This document shows, piece by piece, positions 28,205 to 35,992 of a DNA stretch of 64,000 bases (position 1 is the stretch's first letter; each line of letters opens with the position of its first letter). The notes below the pieces were generated by a model, which saw only the letters and a list, made by a program, of their open reading frames with translations, searched no databases and was not told the origin of the DNA. The DNA is taken from NCBI GenBank assembly GCA_021777535.1, contig JAJYDN010000004.1:40207-104206 (forward strand), written 5' to 3'. Origin of the DNA: Pseudomonadota bacterium (GTDB taxonomy: Bacteria > Pseudomonadota > Gammaproteobacteria > Acidiferrobacterales > Acidiferrobacteraceae). Both the position numbers and the translations under genes were made by a program.

Positions 28205-28990
28205 ATGCTGCGCGTCGTCTCTCTCAACCTCAATGGCATCCGGGCCGCCGCCGGCAAGGGCTTTTTCGAGTGGCTCGCCCATGAACAGCCCGACATCGTC
28301 TGCGTCCAGGAGCTCAAGGCAAGGAAAGCGGATCTCACCGACGAAATGCGCACCCCCGACGGCTATGAAGGGGTTTTCCATTTTGCCGAGCGGCCGGGTT
28401 ACAGCGGCGTGGGGCTTTATTTCCGGCGCAGCCATGCGCCTGACCGCGTGGCCGAAGGGATCGGGGTGGCCGAGTTCGATGCCGAGGGGCGCTATCTCCA
28501 GGCCGACTTCGGTGCCCTGTCGGTGGTATCCATCTATGTACCCTCCGGCTCGAGCTCACCGGAACGCCAGGCGGCCAAATTCCGCTTCATCGAGGAATTC
28601 ACGCCGCAACTGGAGAGACTCGCGGCAAGTGGCCGACACATTCTCCTGTGCGGCGACTGGAACGTCGCCCACACCCGGCAAGACCTGAAGAACTGGCGCA
28701 GCAACCAGAAAAACTCGGGCTTTCTGCCGGAAGAACGGGCGTGGCTCGACCAGGTGTTCGGGCCCATCGGCCTCGTCGATGTCTACCGCAGGCTGTACCC
28801 GGAAGCGACGGGCGAGGGCTATACGTGGTGGAGCAACCGGGGCCGCGCGTGGGACAACAACGTGGGATGGCGCATCGACTACCACATCGCCTCGGCGGAG
28901 TTCGCCACCCGTGCACGGCGCGCACGCATCTACCGCGATGAACGTTTTTCCGACCATGCACCGCTCATAGTCGAATATGATTACCCATGA
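28205..28990 (+). CDS. xth: Exodeoxyribonuclease III
   Basis: A 261-aa exonuclease-endonuclease-phosphatase enzyme of base excision repair. It has 'VVSLNLNGIRAAAGKGFFEWL', the metal Glu in 'DIVCVQELKA', 'LCGDWNVAHTRQDLKNW' and the terminal 'FSDHAPLIVEYDY'. The ATG at 28205 follows the transporter stop by four bases; a start ten codons earlier would overlap it and is not needed. Confidence 0.95.
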   Translation: MLRVVSLNLNGIRAAAGKGFFEWLAHEQPDIVCVQELKARKADLTDEMRTPDGYEGVFHFAERPGYSGVGLYFRRSHAPDRVAEGIGVAEFDAEGRYLQADFGALSVVSIYVPSGSSSPERQAAKFRFIEEFTPQLERLAASGRHILLCGDWNVAHTRQDLKNWRSNQKNSGFLPEERAWLDQVFGPIGLVDVYRRLYPEATGEGYTWWSNRGRAWDNNVGWRIDYHIASAEFATRARRARIYRDERFSDHAPLIVEYDYP

Positions 28991-29000
28991 GGTCCACAGC

Positions 29001-29654
29001 ATGCCGATCGATGCCAACGAGCAGGAATTTTTTGATCTCGCCATCCACTGCGGCGCGCTGCGCTTTGGCGAATTCACGCTGAAATCGGGACGCGTCAGTC
29101 CGTATTTTTTCAACGCCGCGGCATTTTCGTCAGGCGCGGCAATGGGTCATCTGGGCCAGCTCTACGCGCGGGCCATCAAGGCGCACGGACTTCTCTATGA
29201 CATGGTCTTTGGTCCCGCATACAAGGGGATCCCGCTCGCCGTCGCCATCGCCATCGGAACGGCGGGTCAGTTCGGCATCGACAAGCCGTTCGCCTTCAAT
29301 CGCAAGGAGGCCAAGGATCACGGTGAAGGCGGCAGCATCGTCGGGCCGCCGCTTGCCGGGCGGGTGCTCGTGGTCGATGACGTGGTGTCCGCGGGTACAT
29401 CGGTTGGCGAGTCGGCGGCCCTGATCCAGGCGGCCGGGGCAACGCTCGCCGGTGTCGCGATCGCACTCGACCGCGAGGAACGGGGGCGCGACGAGCGCTC
29501 GGCCGTCCAGGAGATCGAAGAGCGCCATCGGATACCTGTGATCCGCCTGGCCCGCCTGTCGGGATTACTTGCCTACCTCGAAGGCCGCCAGGACATGAGC
29601 GTCCATGTACCCGCCATCCGCGCCTACCGGGCGCGCTACGGCGTAGCGGTCTGA
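29001..29654 (+). CDS. pyrE: Orotate phosphoribosyltransferase
   Basis: A protein of 217 aa converting orotate and PRPP to OMP. 'FGEFTLKSGRVSPYFFNA' is the usual N-terminal segment, 'GPAYKGIPLAVAIA' follows, 'FNRKEAKDHGEGG' is the flexible catalytic loop, and 'VLVVDDVVSAGTSVGE' binds PRPP. The start chosen is the ATG at 29001 with GAGG before it, rather than an ATG at 28977 that lies inside xth. Pairing xth-pyrE is frequent in Proteobacteria. Confidence 0.95.
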   Translation: MPIDANEQEFFDLAIHCGALRFGEFTLKSGRVSPYFFNAAAFSSGAAMGHLGQLYARAIKAHGLLYDMVFGPAYKGIPLAVAIAIGTAGQFGIDKPFAFNRKEAKDHGEGGSIVGPPLAGRVLVVDDVVSAGTSVGESAALIQAAGATLAGVAIALDREERGRDERSAVQEIEERHRIPVIRLARLSGLLAYLEGRQDMSVHVPAIRAYRARYGVAV

Positions 29655-29723
29655 CGGCTTGCCGCGGGGGATTCCGCTCCCGGAGAGAACAGAACTTTCT
29701 GACGACGGGCGGGCCGGCGGAAC

Positions 29724-30482
29724 TTAAAAAAGCAGCCGCGCGCCGACTGCGATGGTCACGATCTCGAAGGCGGCCTTGATCCACCGGTTGCCGCGGCCAA
29801 GCGCAAAATGCGCGCCGGCGTAGCTGCCGACGAAGGCGCCGACGAGAAGAGGGGGTAGCCACGACCATCTGACCGCGCCGAACGCGCCGAGAGTGGCCGC
29901 CCCGGTCGCGTTCCAGCCGATACCGACGAAGGTGAGCGTATAGGCCACTGCCCGCTTGTAGTCGAGACCAAACCAGCGCACCAGCCACAACGTCGAAAAA
30001 AGCCCGGTACCGGCCGTAATCGAGCCGTTCAGCAGGCCGATCACGAAAAGAACGCCGGCCCCGATGGCGAGACCGGCGCGGTCGCGGTGGCGAGGCTCAT
30101 GCTGCTGCCCCATGTCCCGCCGCGAAAACGAGTAAAGTCCGAGCGTCATAGTCAACAATCCGAGCGCCAGGCGCGCCGCGTGTGCCGGCACGACCAGCAC
30201 CGCCAGGGCGCCGGTCAGGGCGCCCGGCACGCCCGCCGCCAGCATGATGACGAGCAAGGTTCGCTCGAATGGCGTCGTGCGCACGTAACGGGCGGCAGCA
30301 CCCAGTCCAAGGGCGACACTCGCGACCTTGTGCGTGGCGAGCGCCTGCGGGAAGGGCAGGCCGAGCAGCAGCAGGGCCGGCAGCTGGATGAGCCCCACCC
30401 CGCCCCCCGCCATGGCCGCAAACCCGTTGGCGACAAAGGCCACCACAAACAAAATGGCGGCCTGCGTCATTGACTGAGCCAT
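29724..30482 (-). CDS. TSUP (TauE/SafE) family membrane transporter
   Basis: A 252-aa protein with about eight hydrophobic helices. The start 'AAILFVVAFVANGFAAMAGGGVGLIQLPALLLLGLP' contains the Gly-rich motif typical of TSUP/TauE permeases, repeated in the second half as 'LFVIGLLNGSITAGTGLFSTL'. Members move sulfite, sulfonates, thiosulfate or similar anions. Its closeness to sat-aprBA makes sulfite handling a fair guess, not proof. Convergent with pyrE and divergent from the next small gene. Confidence 0.85.
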   Translation of the reverse strand: MAQSMTQAAILFVVAFVANGFAAMAGGGVGLIQLPALLLLGLPFPQALATHKVASVALGLGAAARYVRTTPFERTLLVIMLAAGVPGALTGALAVLVVPAHAARLALGLLTMTLGLYSFSRRDMGQQHEPRHRDRAGLAIGAGVLFVIGLLNGSITAGTGLFSTLWLVRWFGLDYKRAVAYTLTFVGIGWNATGAATLGAFGAVRWSWLPPLLVGAFVGSYAGAHFALGRGNRWIKAAFEIVTIAVGARLLF

Positions 30483-30505
30483 GAACCTGCCCTAGGTTTT
30501 CCGTC

Positions 30506-30901
30506 ATGCGACGCGTGCGATGGTATCACTGGTTGACGCTGATCGGCGTGTACCTGCCGTCTGCCGTGGTGGCCGCCATCTTCAAGTGCAAGGGCCCGGA
30601 CAATCATTGGTATTACAGCGACCACCGGCCACGAGGGTGCTACGGGCGCATTTTTCTCGTATCGGGCATTGCCGGTGGGGGCTCCCCGGACCCGGGGCGC
30701 GCCCCTTACGACCCCCGGATGAGCCTGCCCGCACTGCGCGCCGACCGGCAGCACTGGGCCCGCACCCTGCGCGCCCTGCTGGCCACGCCCGTACCCCGGA
30801 ACAGGCAACTTGAGGGGCACCGCGCCGATGCCATAGAACGGATCCAGATCAGGCTGCATTACGATACGACGCAGATCAAAATACTCGACCGCCGCCGCTG
30901 A
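30506..30901 (+). CDS. Small exported or anchored protein with a DUF4124-like segment
   Basis: A 131-aa protein with an N-terminal hydrophobic signal (YHWLTLIGVYLPSAVVAAIF). The following 'FKCKGPDNHWYYSDHRPRGC' recalls the DUF4124 pattern of a short beta unit ending in a Y-S-D turn. The rest is basic and mostly helical. Function unknown. It stands alone between the divergent TSUP gene and the sat promoter region. Frame and signal make it likely real, but I could not confirm a strong ribosome site. Confidence 0.5.
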   Translation: MRRVRWYHWLTLIGVYLPSAVVAAIFKCKGPDNHWYYSDHRPRGCYGRIFLVSGIAGGGSPDPGRAPYDPRMSLPALRADRQHWARTLRALLATPVPRNRQLEGHRADAIERIQIRLHYDTTQIKILDRRR

Positions 30902-31213
30902 AGCCGCCCGTCAGAGCTTAGAACGCGTCTAGTACACGGATGGCCGGGCATCATCTTGCCGACGCGCCGGAAAACACGCACAATGGGCTGCCCCGGACGG
31001 GCGTGCGTTTCTTAAGTATTTTCTTACATTGTTCTTTTTTGAGATAAGCAGATACTTAAGTAAGGTGCTCCTAAAATAAGCACGCTTTATGCGGCTCAGC
31101 GGATTACTAATTAGTCTTCGCTTTGACTTGCGTTTACATTCGAGCGGCCAAAATTGGTGTGAGCCGTCCTGAACCGCGGGTGTTCGCATTCTCCTAACTG
31201 AGGAAACTTCGTA
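30902..31213 (+). other. 312-bp A+T-rich leader/promoter region of sat-aprBA
   Basis: No gene is seen here. The stretch from about 31005 to 31140 is far richer in A+T than its surroundings and must hold the promoter of the highly expressed sulfur-oxidation operon. It contains a spaced inverted repeat (annotated separately) and several TTTACATT/CTTACATT-like words. I could not choose a sure sigma-70 pair. The sat ribosome site GAGGA lies at its end. Confidence 0.5.
31011..31060. promoter_or_regulatory. Spaced 9-bp inverted repeat upstream of sat
   Basis: CTTAAGTAT (31011-31019) and ATACTTAAG (31052-31060) are exact inverted copies with centres 41 bp apart, close to four helical turns. This fits two half-sites bound by a looping or multimeric regulator, or a long hairpin. 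It lies 154 bp before the sat start codon. Confidence 0.45.
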
Positions 31214-32431
31214 ATGTCCAAACTGGTCAGACCGCATGGCGGCTCGGGGCTGAAGCCCCTTTTGCTCGAGGGCGCGGCCCTCAAAGCGGAACAGGAACGC
31301 GCGAAGACACTTCCGCGCGTTGCGCTCAGCTCCCGCGAAGTCGGTGACGTCCTGATGCTTGGCATCGGCGGATTCACCCCGCTCGACGGCTTCATGAATC
31401 ATGCCGACTGGCGCGGCGTATGTGACAACATGCGGCTCACCAACGGCGTCTTCTGGCCGATCCCCATCACCCTCTCCACCGACGAAGCAACAGCCCAGAA
31501 CATCAAGACCGGCAGCGAAATCGCCCTCTTCGACAAAGAGTCGAACGAGATCATGGCGACGATGAAGGTCACCGACAAATACACGATCGACAAGGCCCAT
31601 GAATGCCAGACGGTGTACAAGACCACCGACGCGGCGCATCCCGGCGTGAAGATGGTGATGGACCAGGGTCCCGTCAACCTGGCCGGCCCCATCAAGGTTC
31701 TTTCGCAGGGCGAGTTCCCGACCAAGTACGCGGGCAGCTACATGACACCGGCGCAGACCCGGGCGCTGTTCGAGAGCAAGAACTGGTCGACGGTGGCGGC
31801 CTTCCAGACCCGCAACCCGATGCACCGCTCCCATGAATACCTCGCCAAGATCGCAGTCGAGATCTGCGACGGCGTCCTCATCCACTCTCTCCTGGGCAAG
31901 CTGAAACCCGGTGACATCCCGGCGGAAGTGCGTTCGCGCGCCATTGCCAAGCTGATCGAGGTGGCATTTGTCAAGGATACGATCGTGCAGTCGGGATATC
32001 CTCTCGACATGCGTTACGCAGGTCCGCGCGAAGCGCTCTTGCACGCGCTGTTCCGGCAGAACTACGGCTGCTCCTACCTGATCGTCGGGCGCGACCATGC
32101 GGGCGTTGGCGACTATTACGGCCCCTTTGATGCACACAAGATCTTTGACCAGATCGAGCCGGGCTCTCTGGAGACGAAGCCCCTCAAGATCGACTGGACG
32201 TTCTGGTGCTACAAGTGCGGCGGCATGGCGTCGACCCGGACCTGCCCCCACACGGAAAAGGACCGCCTGCTTCTCTCCGGGACCAAGCTCCGCAAGGCGC
32301 TGTCCGAAGGTCAGGATGTTCCGAACGAATTCAGCAGGCCCGAAGTCCTTGCCATCCTGCGCGAGTACTACGCCAACCTGAAGGATGATGAAAAGGTAGA
32401 AGTGAAGTTGAGTGGACACTCCGCCAAGTAA
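31214..32431 (+). CDS. sat: Sulfate adenylyltransferase (ATP sulfurylase), dissimilatory type
   Basis: A 405-aa, single-domain ATP sulfurylase. In sulfur oxidisers it runs from APS plus pyrophosphate to ATP plus sulfate, saving energy. The nucleotide motif '[13 protein letters not shown]' (near residue 198) and '[14 protein letters not shown]' are intact, as is the Cys-rich zinc-like '[15 protein letters not shown]' near the C-terminus seen in dissimilatory forms. First gene of sat-aprB-aprA; only 58 bp separate it from aprB. Codon choice in this operon is more biased (AAG, GGC, CTG) than in neighbours, suggesting high expression. Confidence 0.96.
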   Translation: MSKLVRPHGGSGLKPLLLEGAALKAEQERAKTLPRVALSSREVGDVLMLGIGGFTPLDGFMNHADWRGVCDNMRLTNGVFWPIPITLSTDEATAQNIKTGSEIALFDKESNEIMATMKVTDKYTIDKAHECQTVYKTTDAAHPGVKMVMDQGPVNLAGPIKVLSQGEFPTKYAGSYMTPAQTRALFESKNWSTVAAFQTRNPMHRSHEYLAKIAVEICDGVLIHSLLGKLKPGDIPAEVRSRAIAKLIEVAFVKDTIVQSGYPLDMRYAGPREALLHALFRQNYGCSYLIVGRDHAGVGDYYGPFDAHKIFDQIEPGSLETKPLKIDWTFWCYKCGGMASTRTCPHTEKDRLLLSGTKLRKALSEGQDVPNEFSRPEVLAILREYYANLKDDEKVEVKLSGHSAK

Positions 32432-32489
32432 AGAGGCTGGGTGGTTATTTTTATGTGGTGCATAGTTCCAATACAACGGGAGTCATGAT

Positions 32490-32966
32490 ATGCCAACTTT
32501 TGTTCGCACGGAAAAATGCGATGGCTGCAAGGGTCAGGACAAGACCGCTTGCATGTACATCTGCCCCCACGACCTGATGCTGCTCGACAAGGACGGCTCG
32601 AAGACAGGTCACGCCATGAAGGCATTCAACCAGGAACCCGAGCAGTGCTGGGAGTGCTATTCCTGCGTGAAGATCTGCCCGCAGAATGCGATCGAAGCGC
32701 GCCACTACGCCGACGTCGTGCCTCTGGGCGGCTCGGTGCAGCCGCTGCGTGGTTCGGACTCGATCATGTGGACGATCAAGTTCCGCAACGGCACGATGAA
32801 GCGCTTCAAGTTCCCCATCCGGACGACGGCCGAAGGCTCGATCAACCCGTACGGCAACAAGCCGAAGGCGGATCTGTCCAAGATCGGCGACATCGGCGGC
32901 ACGGCGCTTTTCACCGAGGCGGTCGCCTACCCGACTGACCGCAGCCAGCTGATCCGGCTGAAGTAA
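32490..32966 (+). CDS. aprB: Adenylylsulfate reductase beta subunit
   Basis: A 158-aa iron-sulfur subunit with two [4Fe-4S] clusters. Cysteines at 10, 13, 21, 25 and at 53, 56, 59, 63 form the two sets ('KCDGCKGQDKTACMYICP' and 'CWECYSCVKICPQNAIEAR'). It passes electrons from the FAD of AprA to the membrane partner. The partner, AprM or a Qmo-type complex, is not in this window. The C-terminal tail wraps AprA in known structures. ATG at 32490 with a GGGAG site. Confidence 0.96.
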   Translation: MPTFVRTEKCDGCKGQDKTACMYICPHDLMLLDKDGSKTGHAMKAFNQEPEQCWECYSCVKICPQNAIEARHYADVVPLGGSVQPLRGSDSIMWTIKFRNGTMKRFKFPIRTTAEGSINPYGNKPKADLSKIGDIGGTALFTEAVAYPTDRSQLIRLK

Positions 32967-32985
32967 GGCGGTTTTTCTAAACTAT

Positions 32986-33016
32986 CCGGCCGTGACGGGG
33001 AGAGATCCCGGGCCGG
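32986..33016 (+). promoter_or_regulatory. Hairpin between aprB and aprA
   Basis: CCGGCC (32986-32991) pairs with GGCCGG (33011-33016), and an inner GGGA/TCCC stem closes a GAGA (GNRA-type) tetraloop. It sits in the 67-bp gap before the aprA ribosome site. There is no T-run, so it is more likely an mRNA-stability or processing element than a terminator. Confidence 0.4.
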
Positions 33017-33033
33017 GGTCTAAAGGATGAAAT

Positions 33034-34956
33034 ATGTCAACAGAAGCCACATTCGGTAATCCACAAGTCATCGAAGAAACCGTCGATATCCTGCTGATCG
33101 GCGGTGGCATGGCCGCCTGCGGTGCCGCGTATGAAATCATGCGCTCTACCGAAGGCACCGGCCTCAAGGTGAAGCTGGTGGACAAGGCCGCCATGGACCG
33201 CTCCGGCGCCGTTGCGCAGGGTCTGTCCGCGATCAACACCTATCTCGGCGGACAGGATCCGTCGGATTACGCCCGCATGGTCGCCAACGACCTGATGGGC
33301 ATCACCCGTGACGACCTGGCCTACGACGTGGGCCGCCATGTCGACGACTCCGTGCACCTCTTCGAGGAATGGGGTCTGCCGATCTGGAAGCAGCCGGGCG
33401 ACGAAGGCAAGTCACTGAAGGACGGCGGCAAGCCCGTACGGTCCGGCAAGTGGCAGATCATGATCAACGGCGAATCCTACAAGGTGATCGTCGCCGAGGC
33501 CGCCAAGAAGGCGCTCGGGATGGACAACATCCAGGAACGCGTCTTCATCGTGAAGCTCGTCAACGACAAGAACGACCCCAAGCGCGTCGCTGGCGCGGTC
33601 GGCTTCTCGGTACGCGACCACAAGGTGTTCGTCTACAAGTTCAAGGCCTGCCTGCTGGTGGCCGGCGGCGCGGTGAACATCTTCCGTCCGCGGTCGGTCG
33701 GTGAAGGCACGGGCCGCGCCTGGTATCCGGTGTGGAATGCCGGTTCGACCTACGCGATGGCCGCCGAAGCCGGCGCCGAGCTCACCATGATGGAAAACCG
33801 CTTCGTGCCCGCCCGCTTCAAGGACGGTTACGGCCCGGTGGGCGCCTGGTTCCTGCTGTTCAAGGCCAAGGCGATCAACGCGTTCGGTGAAGTCTACATG
33901 GACCGCAACAAGGAGATGCTGAAGCAGTATCCTCCGTACGGTCTGGCTGCCGTTCCCGCAAGCTGCCTGCGCAACCACCTCATGCTCCACGAAATGAAGG
34001 AAGGCCGTGGTCCGATCTACATGGACACCCCGACCGCGCTGGCCAAGCTTGCCGAAACCATGACGCCGAAGGAAATCAAGCACCTGGAAGCGGAAGCCTG
34101 GGAAGACTTCCTCGACATGTGCATCGGCCAGGCCGGTGTGTGGGCCGGTGAGAACATCGAGCCGGAGAAAAAAGCTTCCGAGCTCATGCCGACCGAGCCT
34201 TACCTGCTCGGCTCGCACTCCGGCTGCTCCGGCATCTGGGTGTCGGGACCGGAAGATCTGGGTGCGCCGGACGACTGGCACTGGGGCTACCGCTCCATGA
34301 CGACCGTCAAGGGCCTTTTCACCGCCGGTGACGGCGTGGGCGCCTCCGGTCACAAGTTCTCCTCGGGCTCGCATGCCGAAGGCCGTATCGCCGCCAAGGG
34401 TATGGTCAAGTTTGCCCTGGACAACAAGGACTGGAAGCCGGAACTCGACACCCCGGTGAGCGAGCTGGTCGAAGAGATCTACCGTCCTGTGCGGACCTAC
34501 CTGCAGCACAAGGACTACACCACGGCGATCGACGTCAACCCGAACTACATCACGCCGAAGATGCTGCAGTTCCGCCTGCAGAAGATCATGGACGAGTATG
34601 TGGCCGGTGTGGCGACCTGGTACCAGACCAACGCCAAGATGCTGGGCGTTGCCGAAGAGAAGCTCGAGATGCTGAAGGAAGATGCACTGAAGATGCGCGC
34701 CAAGGATCTCCATGAGCTGCTGCGTGCGTGGGAAAACTACCACCGCGTGCTGGCCGCCGAGGCGCACATGAAGCACATCCAGTTCCGCGAAGAGTCCCGC
34801 TACCCGGGCTTCTACTACCGGATGGACTTCAACATCGTCGACGAGAAGAACTGGAAGTGCTTCGTCAACTCCACCTATGACCGCAAGACCAAGAAGTGGA
34901 CGGTATTCAAGCGGCCTCACGTGGACCTGGTGTCGAAGCCGACCGCCGGTCATTAA
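33034..34956 (+). CDS. aprA: Adenylylsulfate reductase alpha subunit
   Basis: A 640-aa flavoprotein that with AprB turns sulfite plus AMP into APS in the oxidising direction. The FAD dinucleotide motif is 'VDILLIGGGMAACGAAYEI', then 'LVDKAAMDRSGAVAQGLSAINTYLGG', 'LLVAGGAVNIFRPRSVGEGTGRAWYP', and 'GLFTAGDGVGASGHKFSSGSHAEGRIA'. Full length for the family. The gene ends in a strong intrinsic terminator 37 bp later. Confidence 0.97.
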   Translation: MSTEATFGNPQVIEETVDILLIGGGMAACGAAYEIMRSTEGTGLKVKLVDKAAMDRSGAVAQGLSAINTYLGGQDPSDYARMVANDLMGITRDDLAYDVGRHVDDSVHLFEEWGLPIWKQPGDEGKSLKDGGKPVRSGKWQIMINGESYKVIVAEAAKKALGMDNIQERVFIVKLVNDKNDPKRVAGAVGFSVRDHKVFVYKFKACLLVAGGAVNIFRPRSVGEGTGRAWYPVWNAGSTYAMAAEAGAELTMMENRFVPARFKDGYGPVGAWFLLFKAKAINAFGEVYMDRNKEMLKQYPPYGLAAVPASCLRNHLMLHEMKEGRGPIYMDTPTALAKLAETMTPKEIKHLEAEAWEDFLDMCIGQAGVWAGENIEPEKKASELMPTEPYLLGSHSGCSGIWVSGPEDLGAPDDWHWGYRSMTTVKGLFTAGDGVGASGHKFSSGSHAEGRIAAKGMVKFALDNKDWKPELDTPVSELVEEIYRPVRTYLQHKDYTTAIDVNPNYITPKMLQFRLQKIMDEYVAGVATWYQTNAKMLGVAEEKLEMLKEDALKMRAKDLHELLRAWENYHRVLAAEAHMKHIQFREESRYPGFYYRMDFNIVDEKNWKCFVNSTYDRKTKKWTVFKRPHVDLVSKPTAGH

Positions 34957-34992
34957 TTCTTCCTTATATAAGCGAAATTGGAGTATTATTGG

Positions 34993-35020
34993 GGGGCCCT
35001 TCGGGGCCCCTTTTCTTTTT
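34993..35020 (+). terminator. Rho-independent terminator of sat-aprBA
   Basis: GGGGCCC (34993-34999) and GGGCCCC (35004-35010) pair around a TTCG tetraloop, followed directly by TTTTCTTTTT. All parts of an intrinsic terminator are present, placed just after aprA and before the next start codon. Confidence 0.9.
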
Positions 35021-35044
35021 CCCCCTTTTTTTCCTGAGGGCGGC

Positions 35045-35911
35045 ATGCCCGAGGATGACATGAGCGACGAACCCGAAATCGTACTTCCGTCCAACCCCAT
35101 CACGCCAACCAAACTGGATCTCGACAACGACTTTCAGTTCGCCTGTCATCCCGGCGTCTCCTGCTTCAACAAGTGCTGCCAGAGCATCGACATCCAGCTC
35201 ACGCCCTACGATATCCTGCGTCTGAAGGCGCGCCTTGGGATCACTGCGCGCGAATTCCTCTTCCGCTACACGGTCCCTTTCGAGATGGACGGGCAGGGTG
35301 TGCCCGGGCTGAAACTCAAGACGCGCGATGAAACGACCGCGTGCAGCTTCCTCACCGATGAGGGCTGCAGCGTCTACAGCGACCGGCCGACGGCCTGCCG
35401 CTACTACGCCCTCGGTGTGGTCTCGATGCGCAAGAAAGACAGCCCCGTCGATGAGGATTTCTATTTCGTCGTCAAGGAAGAGCATTGCCAGGGCCATGCC
35501 GAGCCCAAGACACAGACGGTTCGTGAGTACCGGCAGGCGCAGGGCGTGGAGAGCTATGACGAACTGAATCGCGAATGGCGCCAGCTGGTCTTGAAGAAAC
35601 GCTCCTGCGGTCCGGTAGTAGGCAAGCCTTCCGATCGCAGCCTGCAGCTCTTTTTCCTCGCAAGCTACGACCTCGACGGCCTGCGCGAATTCCTGCAGAG
35701 CCCCTCCTTTCAGGAGGCCTACGAGATTGACGCGGCGATGCAGGAGCAATTGCGCACAGACGATGTGGCGCTGATGCAATTTGGCTTCCGCTTCCTGAAG
35801 CACGTACTGTTCGGCGAGAAATTCCTGACCGAGAAACCCGACGCACTGGAAAGGCGCGTCGCGCGCCGCCGCGCTCGCGAAGAGGCGGAACAAAAGGCGG
35901 CTGGCACCTGA
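35045..35911 (+). CDS. YkgJ family cysteine-cluster protein
   Basis: A 288-aa protein with the UPF0153/YkgJ metal-binding pattern: C34, C40, C44 and C45 in 'FACHPGVSCFNKCCQSIDI', then later cysteines in 'TTACSFLTDEGCSVYSDRPTACRYY'. It probably holds a zinc or iron-sulfur centre; the family's activity is unknown. The ATG at 35045 follows a GAGGG site. A second ATG five codons later is possible. It comes after the apr terminator, so link to sulfur oxidation is only by place. The C-terminal 40 residues are highly charged (RRVARRRAREEAEQK). Confidence 0.85.
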   Translation: MPEDDMSDEPEIVLPSNPITPTKLDLDNDFQFACHPGVSCFNKCCQSIDIQLTPYDILRLKARLGITAREFLFRYTVPFEMDGQGVPGLKLKTRDETTACSFLTDEGCSVYSDRPTACRYYALGVVSMRKKDSPVDEDFYFVVKEEHCQGHAEPKTQTVREYRQAQGVESYDELNREWRQLVLKKRSCGPVVGKPSDRSLQLFFLASYDLDGLREFLQSPSFQEAYEIDAAMQEQLRTDDVALMQFGFRFLKHVLFGEKFLTEKPDALERRVARRRAREEAEQKAAGT

Positions 35912-35992
35912 CAAAAGGTGTTGTGCGCACGCCGCGTGGCGCTTCTCGCGCGGTATGTGCTTCCCTATACTCGGGTGTCCTAGAGAGGTCTT

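Noticed and set aside
30929..32476. Minus-strand frame of 515 codons opposite sat
   Set aside because: Antisense to sat and to the promoter region, no recognisable domain.
34981..35040. Attenuator or riboswitch before the YkgJ gene
   Set aside because: The GC hairpin plus T-run is fully explained as the aprA terminator; no alternative pairing is evident.
33412..35127. Minus-strand frame of 571 codons opposite aprA
   Set aside because: Codon-bias shadow of a highly expressed gene; it also crosses the terminator.
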